From NCBI GenBank assembly GCA_959601025.1, contig CAUGOD010000027.1, forward strand, positions 1 to 37,694: a DNA stretch of 37,694 bases, read 5' to 3'. Source of the stretch: an uncultured Oscillospiraceae bacterium. Lineage in GTDB: Bacteria > Bacillota > Clostridia > Oscillospirales > Acutalibacteraceae. The position numbers and the translations under genes are program-made. Below are positions 30,728 to 37,694 of the stretch, piece after piece. Each line of letters opens with the position of its first letter. The stretch's first letter is position 1. A model generated the notes under the pieces. It was not told where the DNA came from and ran no database searches. It saw only the letters and a list, made by a program, of their open reading frames with translations.

Positions 30728-33076
30728 CTATTCGCTAATCAATATTGTCGGATTGGTCTTCTTTATTTTGCTTGCTGCAAAATAGGCAAAGCCGGTAAAG
30801 AGCAGGATCACAACGCCTGCCGGGAGAAGAACGCTTCCGACCGATGGAGCGGAGGCGAAATTGCTGATTCCCGCCAGCTTCATGACTGCCGACACCAGCG
30901 GATCGGTAAAAAGAGAAGCAAGAACCGTCCCTATCACAGAGCCGATCATCGCAACCATTCCAAAGCGAAGAGCAAAAGTTAGTCTCAGCTCTCTTGACCC
31001 AAAACCGACCGCTTTATAGATTCCTAAATTCTTCTGTTCCGCTGATAGGATTTTACTGCCGGTCATTACGGTTACAATTAAAATAAAGACGATTACCATG
31101 TCGTACATAAACACGATCAGCAGGCGCATAGCAGATATGATTCCGAACAGCCCCGGCCATGTGTTTTCATGCACATGCACATCGCCGCCGTAGGTTTCTT
31201 CCAGCGCCTCTGTAATCGCCGCTTTCTGTGAGGCGTCTGCAAGGAAATAATGCCAGCACCAAATGTGCGGATTATCCCGTCCGATTTTTAAGTATCCCTC
31301 ACGGCTCATGCCGATATTATCGCCCATGTCGTTCGCACAGGAATAGATACCGGATACGGTATATTCGCTGCTGCCGCTTTCACCCCGAACCGTGACCGTA
31401 TCGCCGATGGAAACGCCGAAGCTTGCCGCCACAAACTCAGTCAATACGATTTCGTTATCCGAAGTGCAGGCTTTCCCCTCTAAAATATGAAAGCGTTCCG
31501 GCTCCGAAATCACATTCGCCGTATAGTCCACGCCGTTGACCGCCACGCCCGGCATAGCCAACAGGTAGGTGTCGGTAATATCCGTATAGGAACGAACCAT
31601 GTTCTCCGCTTCCTCTGCGGTTAAATCGCCGAATACCTGTACGCCGATGTCATGATCTGCCGGGTTAAAGGCATCCATCATTCCTTTGCCGTCTGCACCC
31701 AGCCATGCATTCATCCGCCCCACAAGAGAGGCAAAAAACACTAAAACGACTGCCACGGTCAGCGCACCGATGTAACGGCGTTTTCCCGTCGCAAGCTGAC
31801 GGAACGCAAGTCTTAATGGAATGCCTTTTCCAAAAGCGGAGACAGATTTCTGAGGATTGAACCGCACTGCTTCTGTTTCACCCCGAATGGCTTTCATCGG
31901 CGCGATCCTGCCGATCTTTCGTGTCCGCAGGAGGATGAAGTCTGCCAAGAGAAGCAATATTGCCATGAAAGACAAGGCAATCCAAGCCCAAGGCAAAGCG
32001 GTCGGAATCCGAATACCGGTGGTGGTCAGCGTCATACTGCTTACTAACCGACTCAAAGGTATGGAGAGCAGCACGCCGCACACCATTCCGGCGATCATTC
32101 CGATGAGATACTGCCAAAGCTGAATCAGCCGCAGCTTGCGTGAGGTAAAGCCGACCGTTTTCAAAATCCCCATATTGACCGTATCCGCTTCAATGGCGCT
32201 GCTGATGCTGTGGCTGAGCACGATCAACACGACAAACAGAAGAACAGCGACAAATGCGATCAGCAGTCCGCTGAAAGCGTTCTGCAGAATGAGCATAAAG
32301 CCCGCAATGGCGTCGTTGCTGTGTGCAAACTCGGTATACTCCGCAAGGGCTGTATTTTCATTGATAACACGGTTTCGTTCTGAAACGGTCATCGTGTTGT
32401 CAGACGAAAAAATATGAAGCATTGCGCCATTCCGAGCTAACGCATCAATACCTGCATTTTGCAGAATCGAGAGAATTTCTGCACGGTCGTTCTCGCAAAT
32501 GAGAAAGCCTTTCATCCCAATCATGGAGCTTCCCATAAACGGATCTTCGTAAAAGCCCTTTACAGCAAACACCTTGTTTTTTCCGGCTCTCGCAATGGGA
32601 AAGGTGATCTCATCGCCGATCTGTATACCGAACATGGAAACCATAGATGGTGATACATAGACCTCTCCCGGCTGAATTTGATCGAGAGCGGCGGCATAGC
32701 CAGATAAATCGTCCGTAAAAAAGCGGTAGCGGTTTTCTTCCGAAGCAAATGTGATCAGTTGCCCCTCGCTGTCAGATTCCTGCTCGTTTGCGGTGTAATT
32801 GGAGAAAATAACCGTCTGTGTCTCGATTCGGTCAACCGCTTCAAGCGATTCGATTTCTCCGATCAACTGTTCCGTATCAGGAACGCCCGAAACCCAAGCG
32901 GTCAGTTCGCCAAAACCGGCTCTCTGCATTTCGTTTCGGATATATGCACCTGAATTTGTCCATACGGACAGCACCGTCCCAAGAGAAGCCGCCACCAACA
33001 GCATGAGGATAAAAATGCCCGTCAGTCCGCCTTTGTGTTTTTTCAGATTTGCTTTTAACAGCGTTCTGTATTCCAT
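30728..33076 (-). CDS. ABC transporter permease with two FtsX domains
   Basis: 782 residues. One N-terminal helix (about 16-38) is followed by a large extracytoplasmic domain, then an FtsX block of three helices (about 258-390: ISSAIEADTVNMGILKTVGF), a second extracytoplasmic domain (about 455-650) and a last FtsX block (about 655-775: GSKILSAEQKNLGIYKAVGF). This ten-helix layout is that of the MacB/BceB-like macrolide or lipid exporter class, not an importer. It starts 12 bp after its ATPase gene and is the last gene of the hydrolase-ligase-ABC operon. A promoter for the next operon begins within the following 153 bp. Confidence 0.9.
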   Translation of the reverse strand: MEYRTLLKANLKKHKGGLTGIFILMLLVAASLGTVLSVWTNSGAYIRNEMQRAGFGELTAWVSGVPDTEQLIGEIESLEAVDRIETQTVIFSNYTANEQESDSEGQLITFASEENRYRFFTDDLSGYAAALDQIQPGEVYVSPSMVSMFGIQIGDEITFPIARAGKNKVFAVKGFYEDPFMGSSMIGMKGFLICENDRAEILSILQNAGIDALARNGAMLHIFSSDNTMTVSERNRVINENTALAEYTEFAHSNDAIAGFMLILQNAFSGLLIAFVAVLLFVVLIVLSHSISSAIEADTVNMGILKTVGFTSRKLRLIQLWQYLIGMIAGMVCGVLLSIPLSRLVSSMTLTTTGIRIPTALPWAWIALSFMAILLLLADFILLRTRKIGRIAPMKAIRGETEAVRFNPQKSVSAFGKGIPLRLAFRQLATGKRRYIGALTVAVVLVFFASLVGRMNAWLGADGKGMMDAFNPADHDIGVQVFGDLTAEEAENMVRSYTDITDTYLLAMPGVAVNGVDYTANVISEPERFHILEGKACTSDNEIVLTEFVAASFGVSIGDTVTVRGESGSSEYTVSGIYSCANDMGDNIGMSREGYLKIGRDNPHIWCWHYFLADASQKAAITEALEETYGGDVHVHENTWPGLFGIISAMRLLIVFMYDMVIVFILIVTVMTGSKILSAEQKNLGIYKAVGFGSRELRLTFALRFGMVAMIGSVIGTVLASLFTDPLVSAVMKLAGISNFASAPSVGSVLLPAGVVILLFTGFAYFAASKIKKTNPTILISE

Positions 33077-33088
33077 AGCAAGCCCTCC

Positions 33089-33850
33089 TTACCACTGCAA
33101 AGAAGTAAGCCATTCATTGACTTTAGACTCTCTCTTTTGCAGTTCTTCTGCCTGAAAGGCGGGCAGCTCTAACTCATCTAAAATGTTTCCGTCCTCCAGA
33201 TACAGAATGCGATTTCCGCGGACAGCCGCCCGAATGTCATGAGTAACCATCAGAATGCTTTGTCCGTTTTCGTGTAAACCGCTCAGCAGATTCAGCACTT
33301 CTTCACTGTTTGACTTGTTCAGCGCACCGGTCGGTTCATCGGCAAACAGGATTTCAGGACAGTTCATCATGGCTCTTGCAATCGCAGCCCGCTGTGCTTC
33401 ACCTCCGGACACCTGCGAAGGCAACCGATCTTTCGCTTCCTCTGCGTGCATCTGACAGAGAAGCTTTTCTGCACGCTCCTGTACGGCTTTCAGATCCTGT
33501 GTTTTGCTGACATAGCCTGCCACGGCAACATTTTCAAAGAGGGTAAGATTGCTCACAAGATGTGTCTGCTGAAAGACAAATCCGAACCGTTTTGCCCGAA
33601 GCTCCGCCATTTTCTTTTCGTTAAAGCGGCTGATCTCCACTCCGTCAAATATGACCTTTCCGCCGGTAATGCTGTCCATACCGCTTAAAGCGTATAATAA
33701 GGTGGATTTTCCCGCTCCGGACGAACCCATAATCACCGTAAAATCACCTTTATAAATATCGACTGTGACGGATTTCAGTATTTGAGCTTCTTTGCCGCCC
33801 TGCGTAAAAGACTTGCAAAGGTTTTTAGCTTGCAGCACTATATTTTTCAT
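33089..33850 (-). CDS. ABC transporter ATP-binding protein (MacB/LolD type)
   Basis: 253 residues. Walker A GSSGAGKST (42-50), Q-loop Gln94 in FVFQQTHLV, signature VSGGEAQRAAIARA (147-160), Walker B ILFADEP (167-173) and switch His204 in VTHD. TGALNKSNSEEVLNLL is the LolD/MacB subfamily pattern. It powers the FtsX permease just downstream. Its ATG overlaps the stop of the ligase gene by 4 bp (ATGA), pointing to translational coupling. Confidence 0.95.
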   Translation of the reverse strand: MKNIVLQAKNLCKSFTQGGKEAQILKSVTVDIYKGDFTVIMGSSGAGKSTLLYALSGMDSITGGKVIFDGVEISRFNEKKMAELRAKRFGFVFQQTHLVSNLTLFENVAVAGYVSKTQDLKAVQERAEKLLCQMHAEEAKDRLPSQVSGGEAQRAAIARAMMNCPEILFADEPTGALNKSNSEEVLNLLSGLHENGQSILMVTHDIRAAVRGNRILYLEDGNILDELELPAFQAEELQKRESKVNEWLTSLQW

Positions 33851-35226
33851 CCCACCACCTCCATTCGTTCTATCTCTTTAATAATCAGATTCTTTTTCCC
33901 GGTCTGTGTATTCGGAAGAATTTCATTCACAAACTTCACATAGAACTGCACATAGCAGAGATTCTTTTCCATAAGTATCCCTTTCATCTGCGTTAGTATC
34001 TCAGCACGAATGGCGTCCTTTGACGCTGTTTTGGTAATTTCTGCAAGCATTTCAAAAGCATCCGGACTAATCTGTCGGAACTGATAATCACGAAGCCCCT
34101 CGATGCAAATGCCTTCTACTGCAAGCGGATGGAGAAACTCCCTATGACCGTTTCCGTCCTCAAACCACAAAATATCTTCGTTTCTTCCCAGCAGCCCCAT
34201 AGCGCTGGTAAACGGACACCTGCTGCTTGCATCCGGCTCTTTGAGCGTAAGGCTGTCGGACAGACGGTAGCGGATCAGCGGCTGTGCAAGATTGTAAAGA
34301 GAGGTCAGGTACATATTGCCGTCTTCGACCTCAATGACATTCATATCGTCAAACAAAATCATCCCGTCTGTCGGATTTTCTTCCACGCCAAGTGCAAGAG
34401 ATTCGCTTGCGCCGTAAAAATTGATGACCTCCGCCTGAAAGGTTTGTACTAAATAATGCCGCAGACTTGCTCCGAGCGCTTCGCCGCAGGAAATCACACG
34501 GAAGATATTTAACCGAATCTCTCCGCGTTCTACCAGTTCACCGAGAATTTTAATTGCAGAAGGATAGCCGATGATCATATTGGGTTTGAACTCCCTGATT
34601 TGGCTAATCCACTCGGTAAGCGGCGTTTTAATATCCAGATACAACTGTTTGGCGTGAACACCGTCAATGCCGTCGCCCACTGCCATCGCTCCGCCGTAAC
34701 GCCCGTCTGTCGCCGCAATATAGACAATGCGCGGACCTTTGACAAGCAGCTTTAATATTTGCGGCATGGACATATGCCAAAGCGCCGCACGGATAATCCC
34801 CAACAGCATACTGTTCCATGCCGCCTCATCGTAGACAAAGTATCCCGGCTTTCCGGTACTGCCGGAGGAATGCACGATATGATATTTATCCTTATACGGT
34901 CGGCGGTCGGCTTTTTCTTCTGCATCGAAGCGGCGAAGTTCTTCTTGCTTTAAATCCGGGACTGTGACAAGCTCGTCAAAATGTTCCAGTAATGTTTTCT
35001 TATCCATCGTGGGAAATGCCGAGAGCGGGCAGGTGTCGATATTTTCTGCGGTAATTCCGTTCTTTTCAAAGGTCTTGCGGTAAAAAGCGGAATGTTGATA
35101 GGAGAACCGCAGCAGGCTTCGCAGTTTTTCTTCCTGTAAAGCGGCGATTTGCTCCCTCGTTTTCTTTGTATTCTGTTTTAGTCGATATAGCTCGCAAAGC
35201 AGCTTTAAGTATTCCACATGGTTCAC
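33847..35226 (-). CDS. Adenylate-forming acyl ligase (PaaK/CapK/F390-synthetase-like)
   Basis: 459 residues. The ATP-binding loop is HSSGSTGKPGYFVYDEAAW, followed by MIIGYPSAIKILGELVERG, the adenylate motif VINFYGASESLALG and IRYRLSDSLTL. This is the branch with phenylacetate-CoA ligase, CapK and coenzyme F390 synthetase-related proteins, which activate a carboxylate, or adenylate another group, with ATP. It lacks a signal peptide, so it acts in the cytosol. It overlaps genes by 4 bp on both sides, so the hydrolase, ligase and ATPase should be made in step. The substrate is unknown; a true phenylacetate pathway is unlikely here, as no other paa genes are present. Confidence 0.85.
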   Translation of the reverse strand: MNHVEYLKLLCELYRLKQNTKKTREQIAALQEEKLRSLLRFSYQHSAFYRKTFEKNGITAENIDTCPLSAFPTMDKKTLLEHFDELVTVPDLKQEELRRFDAEEKADRRPYKDKYHIVHSSGSTGKPGYFVYDEAAWNSMLLGIIRAALWHMSMPQILKLLVKGPRIVYIAATDGRYGGAMAVGDGIDGVHAKQLYLDIKTPLTEWISQIREFKPNMIIGYPSAIKILGELVERGEIRLNIFRVISCGEALGASLRHYLVQTFQAEVINFYGASESLALGVEENPTDGMILFDDMNVIEVEDGNMYLTSLYNLAQPLIRYRLSDSLTLKEPDASSRCPFTSAMGLLGRNEDILWFEDGNGHREFLHPLAVEGICIEGLRDYQFRQISPDAFEMLAEITKTASKDAIRAEILTQMKGILMEKNLCYVQFYVKFVNEILPNTQTGKKNLIIKEIERMEVVG

Positions 35227-36326
35227 CCCGCTTCGACTTGAAAGGTGTATTGCTTGTCGTAGTTTTCCCGATGATAGTAATGCACTTCACCTGTGCTTTG
35301 ATTGAACACAATGCTCCATTCAGTCGATTCAAACTCTCCGAAGTTCTTTTTGCTCACACTGCCGAGAGCGTCACGCACATCATCCGTGCTCATGGTTTGA
35401 TGGTCGGTCAGTGCTTTTGTTAAAATATCGTACCGTTCATGGGACTGTGCTGTTCCGATGCCGTTTTTCTCGCCATCGGCAAGATAGAAGTTGGTGACAA
35501 CCGGCGTTTCGGTAACGATCATTTCGTCGTTCACATACTCGACAACCACGCTTTTTCCGTTGCGGTCGGCAAGTGTTATGTGCATCATGTACCCCATAGA
35601 GGCGTGCATATCGTACTGCTGCAATCGTTCAACTGCTTCGCCTACATATGCCGCCTTATCGAGCAGCAGGCGAATTGCCGTTGTCGTTGTGATATCCGGT
35701 TTATCTGTATTTTGATTGATCGTCGCATTGTCCTGAATCATATTGACCGAGACGGCAAGACCTTTTTCATTCATGCCGTCCAGCGGAGCATACAGACAGA
35801 TGATAGCCTGTGCCTGATCTGAAAGGTCGGATAGCTTCATCCCGCTCATATTGATAAAGTCTGTGTTGACTGTGGATATAGAGGCATAGCCGCTTTCCGG
35901 CTTGCTTTGTACGATCATGGCGTTGCAGGTATTCCAGTCGAAGTTTCTGCCAAAAAGGGCGCTGCCATTCTCATCCATTACCGATATCGTACTGCACCCG
36001 AACGGCATTCCGTCAAAAGAAAGTCCGTTTGCCCCTGAGAACAGGTTTTGAGAAAGAAACGCAACAACCGCTGCATCGGAGGAAGCGCCGCCTTGTGCAA
36101 GAAATTCATTGAACATGGAGTTTCCTTCATATTTTACGGCGGACAGACCGCTTTCCAATTCGGTAACCGTTGTATTCGGCGTCATAACGGTTGTATTGTT
36201 TTCTGTTTCATTGCTCTGTGTCCTCTCGGTATCCTTACTGACAGGCGGCTCTGCATTTTTACCGCAGCCCGCTGCCAAAATTACAACAACGGCAAGTATA
36301 CAAAATAAAACGATCGTTTTTTTCAT
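35223..36326 (-). CDS. Lipoprotein Ntn-hydrolase, linear amide C-N hydrolase (choloylglycine hydrolase/C45-like)
   Basis: 367 residues. Lipobox LAAGC with Cys21, a Thr/Asn-rich linker to about 55, then an Ntn-hydrolase domain. GMPFGCSTISVMDENG places the probable nucleophile at Cys111; the conserved FGRNFDWN follows (Arg127, Asn128, Asp130), as in bile-salt hydrolase, penicillin V acylase and acid-ceramidase-like enzymes. GMNEKGLAVSVNMIQ is another family hallmark. Cys111 would have to be exposed by self-cleavage, as in the C45 group. It should cleave an N-acyl amide outside the membrane. It is the first gene of the operon, with the operator-like repeat upstream. Confidence 0.88.
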   Translation of the reverse strand: MKKTIVLFCILAVVVILAAGCGKNAEPPVSKDTERTQSNETENNTTVMTPNTTVTELESGLSAVKYEGNSMFNEFLAQGGASSDAAVVAFLSQNLFSGANGLSFDGMPFGCSTISVMDENGSALFGRNFDWNTCNAMIVQSKPESGYASISTVNTDFINMSGMKLSDLSDQAQAIICLYAPLDGMNEKGLAVSVNMIQDNATINQNTDKPDITTTTAIRLLLDKAAYVGEAVERLQQYDMHASMGYMMHITLADRNGKSVVVEYVNDEMIVTETPVVTNFYLADGEKNGIGTAQSHERYDILTKALTDHQTMSTDDVRDALGSVSKKNFGEFESTEWSIVFNQSTGEVHYYHRENYDKQYTFQVEAG

Positions 36327-36363
36327 CCTTCCAAAGAGCCTCCTTGCTTTCGTCCATTTTACA

Positions 36364-36369
36364 ATTATA
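36364..36369 (-). promoter_or_regulatory. -10 box of the hydrolase-ligase-ABC operon
   Basis: TATAAT on the minus strand, 37 bp before the ATG. No good -35 is present at 17 bp, as expected for an activator-dependent promoter with the operator-like repeat just upstream. Confidence 0.5.
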
Positions 36370-36390
36370 GTATAGCAACCGCATCGTAAA

Positions 36391-36424
36391 ATAGCAAATA
36401 CTTATATCAAATACTTATCTATGC
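36391..36424. promoter_or_regulatory. Operator-like repeat, copy 2 (probable LysR box)
   Basis: ATAGCAAATACTTAT is followed by a second AAATACTTAT, the two decamers spaced 13 bp apart. It lies between the divergent hydrolase operon and the second LysR gene, just upstream of the LysR -35 box, the classical position of a LysR site. Confidence 0.65.
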
Positions 36425-36454
36425 TTGACAGTTATGGATAGATTGTGGTATATT
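36425..36454 (+). promoter_or_regulatory. Promoter of second LysR gene
   Basis: TTGACA (36425-36430), 18 bp, TATATT (36449-36454), 26 bp before the ATG at 36481. Confidence 0.7.
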
Positions 36455-36480
36455 ATAGCTGATAACAGGAGGTGCTTTTC

Positions 36481-37365
36481 ATGGAATTTAGAGTTTTACA
36501 ATATTTTCTTGCAGTAGCCAGAGAGCAGAGTGTTTCCGGCGCAGCAGAATATCTGCATCTTTCACAGCCAACGCTCTCACGTCAGTTAAAGGATTTGGAA
36601 GAAGAACTCGGTAAACAGCTTTTTATTCGGGGCAATCGTAAAATAACACTGACAGACGAAGGAATGACGCTCCGAAAAAGAGCGGAAGAAATCGTACAAT
36701 TAGTAAAAAATACCGAAGATGAAATCATGCTTTCGGACGACAGCTTGTCAGGCAATATTTACATCGGTGCAGGCGAAACCGATGCTGTGCACATTCTTGC
36801 AAAGGCGGCAAATCAACTTCAAGCAAGCTATCCAAAAATCTGTTTCCATATTTCAAGCGGTGACGCCACCGATGTCATAGAGCAGTTAGACAAAGGGCTT
36901 CTTGATTTCGGCGTGTTATTTGAACCTACCGATTTATCAGAGTACAATCATCTGCGGATTCCCGCAAAAGACGAATGGGGAGTTCTAATGCGGCGGGATG
37001 CGCTACTATCAGAAAAAAGCATGATTACCCCGGAAGACTTGTGGGATAAACCATTGATTGTTTCCCGGCAAGCAGTCAATAAGAGCCGGGGACTGTTTGA
37101 ATGGCTGGGTAAAGAGCCTGACGAACTAAATATCGTTGCTACCTATAATCTTCTTTTCAACGGCTCACTGATGGTGGAGGAAGGTATGGGATATGCGCTT
37201 TGTCTGAATCATATTATCAATCCTACCGGCGAGAGTAATTTATGTTTCAGACCGCTGTCTCCAAAGCTTGAAACCGGACTGAATGTCGTATGGAAAAAAT
37301 ATCAGATGCTCAGTAAGCCGGCAGAAAAGTTCCTTGAAAAATTGCAGGAACTTATAAAAATATAA
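36481..37365 (+). CDS. LysR-family transcriptional regulator (second)
   Basis: 294 residues from ATG at 36481; a GTG three codons earlier lies within the AGGAGG site (8 bp spacing), so it is not the start. Helix-turn-helix: MEFRVLQYFLAVAREQSVSG, AAEYLHLSQPTLSRQLKDLE, EELGKQLFIRGNRKITLTDE. The effector domain follows. It is divergent from the hydrolase operon and shares its intergenic region with the operator-like repeat. By the usual LysR arrangement it should regulate itself and the divergent operon. The near-identical site at 30,671 suggests it also controls the redox/lipoprotein operon. The inducer is unknown. Confidence 0.95.
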   Translation: MEFRVLQYFLAVAREQSVSGAAEYLHLSQPTLSRQLKDLEEELGKQLFIRGNRKITLTDEGMTLRKRAEEIVQLVKNTEDEIMLSDDSLSGNIYIGAGETDAVHILAKAANQLQASYPKICFHISSGDATDVIEQLDKGLLDFGVLFEPTDLSEYNHLRIPAKDEWGVLMRRDALLSEKSMITPEDLWDKPLIVSRQAVNKSRGLFEWLGKEPDELNIVATYNLLFNGSLMVEEGMGYALCLNHIINPTGESNLCFRPLSPKLETGLNVVWKKYQMLSKPAEKFLEKLQELIKI

Positions 37366-37446
37366 ACTTACTCTGTTTCTCTCTGCTATAATCTGTTTTC
37401 AGGTGGGAGGTTCACTTTCTCCTTCCATGATGATAGGTACCACCTT

Positions 37447-37689
37447 TCACCAAAAGGGCATAGTTGCCTCTTGGTCTCCAACCTTTTTGCCGGTTTCCCG
37501 CTTGAATTTTTCAGCAAGATAGGCCCTTCTCTTCCCAATGTAAGCTGCAACAACTGTGACCGTGATCGGCTCAGACAAATGTGTCCCTATATATTGAATA
37601 CAGGCATATATCTCATCAGAAATGCGGCAGTTTGGATTGTGAAGTGACCCCAAAAAGTTAGACAAGAAATTGAAATAAAATTTGTTCAA
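37447..37689 (-). pseudogene. Fragment of an AraC-family regulator
   Basis: The minus-strand frame contains ISDEIYACIQYIGTHLSEPI, TVTVVAAYIGKRRAYLAEKF and KRETGKKVGD, which is the first helix-turn-helix of an AraC-type DNA-binding domain. It then breaks off into QEATMPFW and a stop, without the second helix-turn-helix. The sensor domain is not evident upstream before the window edge. Most likely a degraded gene. Nothing else was recognised between 37,366 and the edge. Confidence 0.55.
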
Positions 37690-37694
37690 GCAGC

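Noticed and set aside
33847..35226. Annotation of the ligase as a phenylacetate-CoA ligase of a degradation pathway.
   Set aside because: Only the general adenylate-forming motifs support this; no paa genes are present, and the operon context is a hydrolase and an exporter.

Overview
The window looks like a spore-forming Gram-positive of the Clostridia, probably an Oscillospiraceae/Ruminococcaceae-type gut anaerobe. The evidence is a CotF-type spore coat pair, a Gram-positive LexA box in front of recA, a cysteine T-box leader, the order recA-recX-rimO-pgsA, an NhaC-type antiporter and acetate kinase. This is inference from gene content; no phylogenetic marker was compared.

The window has two parts. 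Positions 1 to about 18,680 are GC-rich housekeeping chromosome: a GNAT acetyltransferase, a MazF-type endoribonuclease with no visible antitoxin, two small spore coat genes, nhaC, a CNNM/CorC transporter, a DUF378 protein, ackA, tmcAL (ylbM), a thioredoxin, a PfkB-family sugar-phosphate kinase, cysS and cysE behind a Cys-specific T-box, pgsA, rimO, recX, recA and a second GNAT. Most units are closed by clear hairpin terminators. Palindromic repeats resembling IS200/IS605 ends lie at the left window edge and at 18.74-18.87 kb, where the second part begins.

From about 18.9 kb to the right edge the DNA is visibly more AT-rich and looks like an accessory island. Its signature is five lipoproteins carrying six cyclophilin-like domains, mixed with redox and flavin genes: an ApbE FMN transferase with a flavodoxin tail, an NADPH-dependent FMN reductase/flavodoxin, an aldo/keto reductase, a carboxymuconolactone decarboxylase-cupin fusion, a LysE exporter, a DUF3737 beta-helix protein, two LysR regulators and a MerR regulator. 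There are three minus-strand units. The first is an Ntn-hydrolase lipoprotein, an acyl-adenylating enzyme and an ABC exporter (36.3 to 30.7 kb), with 4-bp overlaps at two of its three junctions. The second is a run of at least nine genes from 30.6 kb to a terminator near 24.25 kb. The third is MerR, ApbE and two cyclophilin-like lipoproteins (22.8 to 19.4 kb). Nearly the same operator-like sequence lies at the promoters of the first two units, and a shorter version lies at the third, so the island may be one LysR-controlled regulon.

The island also shows decay and rearrangement. An esterase lacks its nucleophile half, and short C-terminal remnants of a flavodoxin and a MATE pump remain. An AraC fragment sits at the right edge. 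Three reading frames break at runs of exactly six A/T where seven would restore the frame, which could be pseudogenisation, slippage-based switching or sequencing error. The most interesting candidate system is the cyclophilin-like lipoprotein/flavin regulon together with the hydrolase-ligase-exporter operon.
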